DNA of 64,000 nt from contig CAJQUW010001981.1 of assembly GCA_907163375.1 (NCBI GenBank), positions 186,001 through 250,000 of the forward strand, read 5' to 3'. The notes under the pieces were generated by a model. It saw only the letters and a list, made by a program, of their open reading frames with translations. It did not search any database and was not told the DNA's origin. Position numbers and translations under genes: made by a program. Positions 57,765 to 64,000 of this stretch are shown here, in pieces. The first letter of the stretch is position 1; each line of letters starts with the position of its first letter. Source of the DNA: Prostheceraeus crozeri (taxonomy: Eukaryota > Platyhelminthes > Polycladida > Euryleptidae).

Positions 57765-58652
57765 ATGATGTTACCAAATGTTGGTGGAGGTGCATATATC
57801 CCGAATAATCGTGAATTAGAAATAGAGATAGAAAATTATATTATGAAAACTGGAGACGTTTTATCTGGTCCATTGCATCTTTCTATTCTTCCACAACAAA
57901 ATACAGAGTTAACAAATAAACAATATGTTGATACACAAATCAATGACTTAAAGGAAAAATATATAAACGATGTTTTGGTTCCACTGATGAACGAATTGAA
58001 GTTGCTTAAACTTAATGACAAATCATTAAACGAAAAATTATTAAAACTTGATAAAAAGGATAGAGAGCTAGAAGCAGATATAGCAAAACTTTTTAAAAAG
58101 ATTTCTGAACAATCAAAAATTTTAATATTACTTTCTATAAATTTAAAATCTGCAGTCATTAAAAATAAACATCAGATAAAAATGTTAAAAGAACAATTAG
58201 AAGATGAAATAGAAAAACTACCTGAAAGAATTAAAAAAAATTTAAAGCAGTTACAAACTACATTCCAAAAAAGTGTTGATGAATTGAGTTCTAAAATTAC
58301 TCAACAAATGAAAAAGATGAATAGAATAATAAATGAAGTAAACTCACTTAATGAAAAAGTTGATAAAATGAAAACTCTTAAAATCAATTTAGAAAATGAA
58401 TTAAAGAAAAATTTACAAGAAAACTCTAAAGAAAATAAAGAACAGTTAGATGCTGTTAAAAGACAATTAGATGTTCTTAAAATTAAGTTAAATGCTCTTA
58501 AAACGGCGTTGAAGATTAATCAGCAGAAAATGCAAGTTAATAGAAGAGAAATTAAAGTACATCACACGCTGCTTGACGCAATAGATAAAGTGCAACAGGC
58601 AATTAATAAAGTTATCTCGAAGTTGTTGTCCATTCACAAACGTAAATCTTAA
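57765..58652 (+). CDS. Coiled-coil protein with phage tail-fibre motif
   Basis: 295 residues. Residues 28-60 read MKTGDVLSGPLHLSILPQQN and TELTNKQYVDTQI, which fits the GDxMSGPLxL...ATxKQYVD repeat of phage tail fibres (Phage_fiber_2 type). The remainder is almost wholly a charged coiled coil, leucine-rich in heptads, with a basic C-terminal end. A trimeric fibre or stalk attached to the capsid is inferred. Near the N terminus NVGGGAY could be an adenain-type cleavage site. The start is in GTTAAAAAATG. Followed after 42 bp by the next gene. Confidence 0.6.
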   Translation: MMLPNVGGGAYIPNNRELEIEIENYIMKTGDVLSGPLHLSILPQQNTELTNKQYVDTQINDLKEKYINDVLVPLMNELKLLKLNDKSLNEKLLKLDKKDRELEADIAKLFKKISEQSKILILLSINLKSAVIKNKHQIKMLKEQLEDEIEKLPERIKKNLKQLQTTFQKSVDELSSKITQQMKKMNRIINEVNSLNEKVDKMKTLKINLENELKKNLQENSKENKEQLDAVKRQLDVLKIKLNALKTALKINQQKMQVNRREIKVHHTLLDAIDKVQQAINKVISKLLSIHKRKS

Positions 58653-58694
58653 CACGTAGATATTTTTCCCAAAAGTCAAATTTAATCCTAAAAA

Positions 58695-59216
58695 ATGCCT
58701 ATAATTTATAAACACAATCTTAAACATTTTGCATCAAATAATAAAATTGCTCATGAACCATCTATGAAACCTGTGTACCATTATGATAGTGTAGAAACTG
58801 TCGGAACACAAAAGTTCCTAGGCACCGCAGGTGCCGTCCAAAAAGAAGGAGATGGCATCTTTTCTGGTATTGGTAGTATCGTTAACTTAATTAAAAATAA
58901 TAAAGATTTGATTACATCTGCTGCAAAAGGAGCAGCTGCTATAGGTAGTACAGCTAGTGCAATATCAAATGCTGTTAAGTCTCAAAACGAATTAAAACAA
59001 CTAGAAGCTATTCGTAAACTTAGGAATGATTCTGAAGAACTAAAAAAATTAAAAAAACTTTCAGATGAAACAAAAAATAAAATTGCTAACATAGCTGTGG
59101 ATGGTGATAGTAAACATAATGAAAAAACAATTGAAGAAATAAGAGGTAATGGCGTGAGCAGCAACCTTCGGTCTAACCAGCAAAGCTGTAGCGGAGCTGG
59201 TCTAGCAAAATTCTAA
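58695..59216 (+). CDS. Small virion-type protein with glycine-rich hydrophobic segment
   Basis: 173 residues. GDGIFSGIGSIVNLIKNNK and SAAKGAAAIGSTASAISNAV form an amphipathic, glycine/alanine-rich segment, followed by a charged coiled coil. Near the C-terminus IRGNGVSS fits the adenain consensus (M/I/L)XGX|G. The layout resembles the adenovirus pVI/pX-like small core or membrane-active proteins carried by Polintons (inference). Starts in CCTAAAAAATG. Confidence 0.5.
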   Translation: MPIIYKHNLKHFASNNKIAHEPSMKPVYHYDSVETVGTQKFLGTAGAVQKEGDGIFSGIGSIVNLIKNNKDLITSAAKGAAAIGSTASAISNAVKSQNELKQLEAIRKLRNDSEELKKLKKLSDETKNKIANIAVDGDSKHNEKTIEEIRGNGVSSNLRSNQQSCSGAGLAKF

Positions 59217-59332
59217 AATTATATTTAGTAAAATTCTAAAATTATATTTAGTAAAATTCTAAAATTATATTTTAGTAAAAATTTTTTTTCTGTCTGTGAG
59301 AAAAACAAAAAGTCAAATTATTTCTTATAAAA
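59217..59332. repeat. Tandem repeats before the capsid gene
   Basis: Three copies of AAAATTCTAAAATTATATTT precede the major capsid start, which lies in TTCTTATAAAAATG. Confidence 0.75.
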
Positions 59333-60667
59333 ATGCCTTCGCTTATCGAAAATAAATTTAGATTAGATGATCCTCCGTTCACCAGTTACAATCAAAAAAA
59401 GAATGACTATATAAGAATTGCTATGAATCCCGGATCTTCCAGTAGAGTAAATACTGGAGGTGATTTAATTTTTGAAGTTGATAATCAGCAGAGTTATTTA
59501 TATTTACCTGATTCATTTTTACACTGTGAATATTCTTTATATAGTGATGCTAATTTTACAACACCATTACCAGATACCGATAATATTACACTAGAGAATA
59601 ATTTTTTTCCAAGATTATTTACACAAATGCGTTTAGATGTTGCAACTCAAAATATAGAAACAATAAGTGATTCCCCAGGTGTAATTGATACAATGCTTAG
59701 ATTTGTAACAATTGGTGAAAATAATAAAAAGTATGAAATCGAAGGTTGGTTTCCTGATACTAATGATGGTATAATTGTTGATGATTTAACTCACGCTGGA
59801 ACAGATGCAGCAGGAATTGCGAAAGATGTAGAAAATATTGCAAAACATTTAAATAAAACAAATAATGATGCATATAAAGAAAGACGTGAATTTAACAAGA
59901 AAAGTAAACAGACAGTAAATTGGTCATTGTCTCCATTATTCGGATATTTAGATTATGACAAAATATCATATCAATTTAAATTTAAATTAATAATTCATCG
60001 TACGGCAAATAATGAATTAATCTTTTTTGGCAAAACTGGAAAAAAAGCATATTTAAAAATTGATAGACTTGAATGGTGGATTACGCATATTACTCCTAGT
60101 TTAGAGGTTGAAACAGCTATTGCAAAAAGATTAAATACTAACAAACCAATTCCAGTAAATTTTCTAAAGCGTACTGCTAGTTCAGTAACTTTTTCCGAAC
60201 AAAGATTTAACTGGCATTTTACTAGAACTGCGAATACCCCAAGATATTTATTACTAACATTTCAAAGAAATAATTCTCCAAGTTTTGATAAGAACAATAA
60301 TATTTTTCATATTAATACAATTCGAAGTTTACAAGTTTCATTAAATCAAACTCGATATCCAATTGATCCATTAAGATTCGATGATACCAATAATCAATTT
60401 ATGGAAGGATATGATTGTTATCGAAATCTTTGTACAGAATTTGGAGTTGAACCACAATTAACTCCTGGAGATTGGAGACATTTATATCCAATTTTCTGTT
60501 TCGATTTAAGTGCACAATCTGAAGATATTATTAAAAATGGTTGTGATGTAACAATTAATATTGAAAAGAAAGATTCCACAACTTCATTGATGGCTTATGG
60601 TTTATTGCTAGAAGATGTAAAATATTCTATTGAAGTTCTTAATGGGAAGATGGTTAGGATCGGCTAA
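59333..60667 (+). CDS. Polinton major capsid protein (double jelly-roll)
   Basis: 444 residues. Matches the Polinton/adintovirus hexon-like family: an N-terminal GGDLIFEVDNQQSYLYLPDS, then YDKISYQFKFKLIIHR, LKIDRLEWWITHITPSLEVE, RFNWHFTRTANTPRYLLLTF, and SLQVSLNQTRYPIDPLRF with YDCYRNLCTEFGVEP near the end. The W-H-P-V and NTPR(Y/F)(L/I)...QxN elements are the family landmarks. It would build the icosahedral shell. Flanked by the small virion-type proteins, as is common in the family. Confidence 0.88.
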   Translation: MPSLIENKFRLDDPPFTSYNQKKNDYIRIAMNPGSSSRVNTGGDLIFEVDNQQSYLYLPDSFLHCEYSLYSDANFTTPLPDTDNITLENNFFPRLFTQMRLDVATQNIETISDSPGVIDTMLRFVTIGENNKKYEIEGWFPDTNDGIIVDDLTHAGTDAAGIAKDVENIAKHLNKTNNDAYKERREFNKKSKQTVNWSLSPLFGYLDYDKISYQFKFKLIIHRTANNELIFFGKTGKKAYLKIDRLEWWITHITPSLEVETAIAKRLNTNKPIPVNFLKRTASSVTFSEQRFNWHFTRTANTPRYLLLTFQRNNSPSFDKNNNIFHINTIRSLQVSLNQTRYPIDPLRFDDTNNQFMEGYDCYRNLCTEFGVEPQLTPGDWRHLYPIFCFDLSAQSEDIIKNGCDVTINIEKKDSTTSLMAYGLLLEDVKYSIEVLNGKMVRIG

Positions 60668-60674
60668 AGCCAGA

Positions 60675-60687
60675 GGAGCTTCGCTCC
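60675..60687. terminator. 3' hairpin after the capsid gene
   Basis: GGAGCTTCGCTCC is a perfect 5-bp stem with a 3-nt loop, eight bases after the stop. A candidate transcript-end signal (inference). Confidence 0.45.
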
Positions 60688-60719
60688 GATAGGTTAAAGC
60701 CCAAGACTTAGTCGATTAA

Positions 60720-60886
60720 TTAATTTTTTTCATAACAAGAATAGATTAAAATTTTTGTTAACTTAAAAATTCTTAACTTAAAAATTTTTTCATAACTAGA
60801 ATAGATTAAAAAAATTCTTAACTTAAAATTTTTTCATAAATAGAATAGATTAAAATTTTTGATAACTTAAAATTTTTTTATTAAAA
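60720..60886. repeat. Spacer repeats before the small hydrophobic gene
   Basis: Three to four copies of CATAA(C/A)TAGAATAGATTAAA plus AACTTAAAATTTTT lie between the capsid gene and the next start. Confidence 0.75.
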
Positions 60887-61369
60887 ATGTCGCAAGCGAA
60901 AAGTAATAATAATAAAACTGTTGAATTAAAATTACGTAATATTGTTGACAAAAATACCCCTAAAACTATTACGATTAACAAAAAAAAGTATTACATAAGT
61001 AAACCAATGATAGAGAATATTCAATTACAAGAAGAAAAGAATGGCGGTATTCTCCCATTAATTCCACTAATAATAGGAGGCATAGCTGCAGCAGGAAGTG
61101 TTGCAGGTGGGACAGCTGGTATTGTCCAAGCAGTAAATAAAAATAAATCAGAGAAGGCAGCATTAGAAGAACAAAAACGTCATAACAGAGAGTTAGAGAA
61201 AGTTGCTAGGGGAGAAGGAATAGTAGATAATTTTATTAGTAAATTAAAATTAGTTGATGAAGGAAAACGAGTTCTTAAAAATATTCTCCACAATGTTGAT
61301 GATTTAATTGAAATTAAAGAAACTAAAGATGGTTCTGGAATATATCTAAGTCCTAGTATGATAAGGTAA
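60887..61369 (+). CDS. Small virion-type protein, hydrophobic
   Basis: 160 residues. NGGILPLIPLIIGGIAAAGS followed by VAGGTAGIVQAVNK forms a glycine-rich membrane or amphipathic segment at about residues 47-80, then a charged helix and the ending KDGSGIYLSPSMIR. G-G-hydrophobic segments and G(S/E)G(I/L)YL(S/K)P tails recur in small Polinton virion proteins (recalled). IIGG|I fits the adenain consensus (M/I/L)XGG|X. Starts in TTATTAAAAATG. Confidence 0.55.
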   Translation: MSQAKSNNNKTVELKLRNIVDKNTPKTITINKKKYYISKPMIENIQLQEEKNGGILPLIPLIIGGIAAAGSVAGGTAGIVQAVNKNKSEKAALEEQKRHNRELEKVARGEGIVDNFISKLKLVDEGKRVLKNILHNVDDLIEIKETKDGSGIYLSPSMIR

Positions 61370-61445
61370 TAACCTCAAGACCTTTGGTTCTTTTCGGTAA
61401 AACATTTATTTTATTTTATCTTTTAAATTTTTTTTATCTTTTAAA

Positions 61446-62750
61446 ATGAATTCTAAAAATTCCGAAAATTTAATTAAATTAAAAATTTCTAATTTAGATT
61501 TATTGAATTATCTATTAAACAAAAATAAAAACTCAAATTGTCAGCATATTGGAGGTGACAAGAACAAAGTTCCACACCACTTCGGTGGTGATATACAAAA
61601 AACATTAGAAAACTTTCCTGGATTTATTTGGAGTAAATATTCGAAAGAAAAACATCTTCCTGGTCATTCATATACCGGTCCAGGAACTCGATTAGATATA
61701 AGACTAGATGAGAATAATAATCCGAAACCAGGTGAAGAACCAATAAATAGAGTAGATGCCGCCGCTTACAGGCATGATTTAGCTTATCGAAATCATGATC
61801 TAAGTTCTCGACATGCAGCTGACAAGAAGATGATTCAAGAATTAGATAGTATTCAGAATCCTACATTTAGAGAAAAAATTGAAAGAATGTTTGTTAAGAA
61901 AGCTTTACAAGCTAAAATATTATTCGGCCAGGGTTTAAATGAAAATCATAATTCAGACGTTTATGCATCTGAAATTCATAAAGAATATAGAAAGCCTAAA
62001 TATTTATTAAAAGTAAAAGTATTTAATAAAGATGATATTTGGAGTGCTGATCTTATTCATATGCCGAATGAAAGGGACTACAAATACGCATTGACCGTTA
62101 TAGATTTATATACACGATATGCTTGGGTAAAGCCTTTAAAAAATAAAAGTGGTCTTTCAGTTAAATATGCGTTTGAAGAAATCTTTAAAGAAAGTAATAG
62201 AAAGCCAAAAAAATTGTTTGTTGATAAAGGGTCGGAATTTTATAACCGAAACGTTCAGCCACTATTTGAAACTGTTTATTCAACTGAAAACGCTGGGAAG
62301 GCCGTAGTGATAGAAAGATTCAATCGGACGTTAAAAAATAAATTATTCAAGAAATTTACTGAGCAAAGAAATCAGAAATGGTTGAAGATATTACCAGGAA
62401 TTGTGGAAGAGTACAATAATAAAGTTCATTCTGGTATTGAAGAAACCCCAAAGAATGCTTCTGACGACCCTGATTTGATACGAAAGAAAATATTCGAGAA
62501 TAATAATTTGAATGAGAGTAATCCGAATTTGCAGAAACTTAAACCGAAATTTAAAATTGGAGATAGAGTTAGAATATTTAAATATAAGAATAAATTTGAA
62601 AAAGGCTTTGTTGGCTATTGGACTAAAGAAATATTTGAAGTTTGCAAAATAAATCAAACTTATCCGATTACTTATGAAATTAAAGATTTAGATAATGAGG
62701 ATATCAGAGGCCGTTTTTATCAAAATGAATTACAACGAACTGATTTTTAA
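61446..62750 (+). CDS. PLA2-like domain joined to DDE integrase
   Basis: 434 residues in one open frame. Residues 71-160 carry YTGPGT (calcium-loop type, 76-81) and AAAYRHDLAY with the His-Asp pair (110-111), as in the phospholipase A2-like domain of parvovirus VP1. Residues 195-345 are a retroviral/Polinton-type integrase core: WSADLIHM (D202), KLFVDKGSEFYNRNV (D260) and VIERFNRTLKNKL (E290). The C-terminal KFKIGDRVRIFKYKNKFEKG is the SH3/chromo-like tail. PLA2 would help membrane escape and integrase would insert the DNA. Whether the two domains work as one product or are juxtaposed by chance is unknown. Starts in CTTTTAAAATG. Confidence 0.82.
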   Translation: MNSKNSENLIKLKISNLDLLNYLLNKNKNSNCQHIGGDKNKVPHHFGGDIQKTLENFPGFIWSKYSKEKHLPGHSYTGPGTRLDIRLDENNNPKPGEEPINRVDAAAYRHDLAYRNHDLSSRHAADKKMIQELDSIQNPTFREKIERMFVKKALQAKILFGQGLNENHNSDVYASEIHKEYRKPKYLLKVKVFNKDDIWSADLIHMPNERDYKYALTVIDLYTRYAWVKPLKNKSGLSVKYAFEEIFKESNRKPKKLFVDKGSEFYNRNVQPLFETVYSTENAGKAVVIERFNRTLKNKLFKKFTEQRNQKWLKILPGIVEEYNNKVHSGIEETPKNASDDPDLIRKKIFENNNLNESNPNLQKLKPKFKIGDRVRIFKYKNKFEKGFVGYWTKEIFEVCKINQTYPITYEIKDLDNEDIRGRFYQNELQRTDF

Positions 62751-62784
62751 TTATCATTATTATTATTATTGGAACTAACGTTTC

Positions 62785-62830
62785 GGGAATGAAATTCCCT
62801 TGTTAGGCGTAGCCATAGAACCTACGGTTC
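62785..62830. terminator. Two hairpins between integrase and protease genes
   Basis: GGGAATGAAATTCCC (62785-62799, 6-bp stem) and GAACCTACGGTTC (62818-62830, 5-bp stem, overlapping the protease stop) lie at the convergent junction. Both have 3-nt loops, like the one after the capsid gene. Confidence 0.5.
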
Positions 62831-63283
62831 GTTCAATTCTAACATTATATCTAGAAATGGTACTCCTTCCTGTAGTTTAAATAAAACATAAAGACATAAT
62901 TGTCCACAATAAGTAGTGCCTGGTGTTTGAATTTGAAACGTATTGTATGTTCCCGTTCCAAGTAATTCTTTTACTTCATTTGTAGGTGGAAGCCCGTATG
63001 AGTCAAAATAATAATTATCTCCGTTTTTACTAAAGATACCTGCTGACCAATGTACGCCGTTTTGGTCTGAAGTGTGAAGATTCGTTATGAAATTTACAGT
63101 TATTGATGGAACTTTGTTCCGGGAACTGAAGGTTCCTGTTGGCCTATTTTTTAGGAATTGTAATTCGTTTCTCATTAGAACATGAAAATTCTTTATTCCT
63201 AATTCATTCGCGATTTTCTTTAGGTCGAAATTTGTCGTAGTTTGCGTTCCATATAATTTAAAAAACTCATTTATGTTGCTCAT
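62822..63283 (-). CDS. Polinton adenain-like cysteine protease
   Basis: 153 residues, a usual family size. Catalytic signatures: GVHWSA with H78, YYFDSYGLPP with D94, and TTYCGQLCLYVLFKLQEG with the nucleophile C126. This is the ULP1/adenain fold used to mature capsid and core precursors. Its partners would be proteins with (M/I/L)XGX|G sites, several of which are seen in this element. Transcribed towards the integrase; its start follows TTTTATTATAAA. Confidence 0.85.
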   Translation of the reverse strand: MSNINEFFKLYGTQTTTNFDLKKIANELGIKNFHVLMRNELQFLKNRPTGTFSSRNKVPSITVNFITNLHTSDQNGVHWSAGIFSKNGDNYYFDSYGLPPTNEVKELLGTGTYNTFQIQTPGTTYCGQLCLYVLFKLQEGVPFLDIMLELNEP

Positions 63284-63309
63284 TTTATAATAAAAAAATT
63301 TCTTAAGGG

Positions 63310-63680
63310 ACCCCTAGAAGTCAGAAGGAGGGGGGGGTATTGATTTAAAACTGTTCTCTAATGATGTCTTTCCTTACTACTTAGTCAGAAGGGGGTATTG
63401 ATTTAAAACATTTTTATAATGATGACTTTCCTTACTACTGGGGGGGGGTATTGATTTAAAACTGGTCTCTAATGATGTCCTTCTTTACTACTTAGTCAGA
63501 AGGGAGGGGGTATTGATTTAAAACTGTTCCACAATGATGACTTTCCTTGCTACTTAGTCAGAAGGGAGGGGGTATTGATTTAAAACTGTTCTCTAATGAT
63601 GTCTTTCTTTACTACTTAGACAGAAGGGAGGGGGTATTGATTTAAAACTGTTCCACAATGATGACTTTCCTTGCTACTTA
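63310..63680. repeat. Tandem repeats with G tracts right of the protease
   Basis: Six or so copies of a roughly 63-bp unit: GGGGGTATTGATTTAAAACT, then TAATGATGTCTTTCCTTACT and ACTTAGTCAGAAGG. G runs of 7-9 occur at the unit starts. No inverted copy is seen at the left end of the Polinton. Confidence 0.85.
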
Positions 63681-64000
63681 TTCGATTTTGAAATGATTTA
63701 ATTTAATCTAAATTAAAACGTTACATTGTTCTATTTTATTCTTATGAACTCTTGTTAAGAGAATATTGATTGTTTTATCTGTATTAAGACATTAGCAACA
63801 TCTGTTACCAAATTTCTCAACATGAACAGCTGCTACCAGTTTAAGCTATTCAGTATGAGAGAATTCTTTGTGACCCGCATAACTCAACTTTTCACTTGAA
63901 CAGCTGCTGCCATTATTCCACGTATTACTGCGTGCATTATTCATTCTGCGAGCGTTCTACGAGACTGTGACTGCTTACGAATCATCTGTGACCTTTATCT
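63681..64000. other. Unassigned right edge
   Basis: No coding or repeat structure recognised except two partial copies of GAACAGCTGCTACCA / GAACAGCTGCTGCCA (about 63825 and 63899). It could be Polinton terminal sequence or host DNA. Confidence 0.35.

Larger units (their letters stand above)
48319..63680. mobile_element. Polinton/Maverick (adintovirus-like) element
   Basis: Carries the family's diagnostic set: protein-primed DNA polymerase B, packaging ATPase, double-jelly-roll major capsid, penton-like minor capsid, adenain-like protease and DDE integrase. The left edge is placed at AGTGTGACATCCGGCGC, where AT-rich coding sequence starts; Polinton termini typically begin with AG. The right edge is uncertain: tandem repeats run to about 63680, and no inverted copy of the left end is seen, so it may continue beyond 64000. 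Ten genes are on plus and two on minus. Most frames are long and open, suggesting a fairly young insertion. As a whole it is broken, with about two breaks. Confidence 0.93.

Overview
The window is animal nuclear DNA: AT-rich, intron-rich and full of mobile elements. No species can be named from it. Two conserved host genes anchor it. On the minus strand, seven exons of ALG3 (the ER mannosyltransferase of N-glycan assembly) lie scattered over 1628-26389, with all splice phases compatible; the first exon or exons and the last exon are not recognised. On the plus strand, four exons of ACTR8/ARP8 (an INO80-complex actin-related protein) lie at 36656-40055; the C-terminal third is not seen.

The ALG3 introns and the space around them hold many decayed mobile elements. 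Three non-autonomous hAT elements have 8-bp target duplications (3255-4710, 19693-20395, 45176-46359), the last sitting inside a LINE. Two pogo/Tigger-type elements have TA duplications (15599-15775, 20985-22268); the larger keeps a CENP-B-type DNA-binding segment and a PCNA-box-like tail. A long-armed foldback element lies at 13045-14477. There are also LINE and Penelope-like reverse transcriptase/endonuclease scraps and several tRNA-derived SINEs. A retroposon-like unit at 5312-6480 contains about twelve tandem 79-bp copies of a tRNA-like Pol III promoter; a single-unit relative lies in ARP8 intron 1.

From about 48319 to at least 63300, and perhaps past the window end, lies a Polinton/Maverick (adintovirus-like) element, markedly more AT-rich than its flanks. 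Its parts, in order: a membrane protein, a Polinton-associated protein, a penton-like minor capsid region, the packaging ATPase, a small protein, a protein-primed family B DNA polymerase region, an antisense unknown that may be clamp-like, a coiled-coil protein with a phage-tail-fibre motif, two small virion-type proteins around the double-jelly-roll major capsid protein, a PLA2-like domain joined to a DDE integrase, and an antisense adenain-like protease. Most frames are long and open, so it looks fairly young. As a whole it is broken, with about two breaks, and no matching terminal repeat is visible at the right.

The most notable points are the shared start motif (T/A-rich, then AAAATG) at nearly every Polinton gene with small hairpins at several 3' ends, the tail-fibre motif, the PLA2-integrase arrangement, the tRNA-like promoter array, and the exact hAT-in-LINE insertion.
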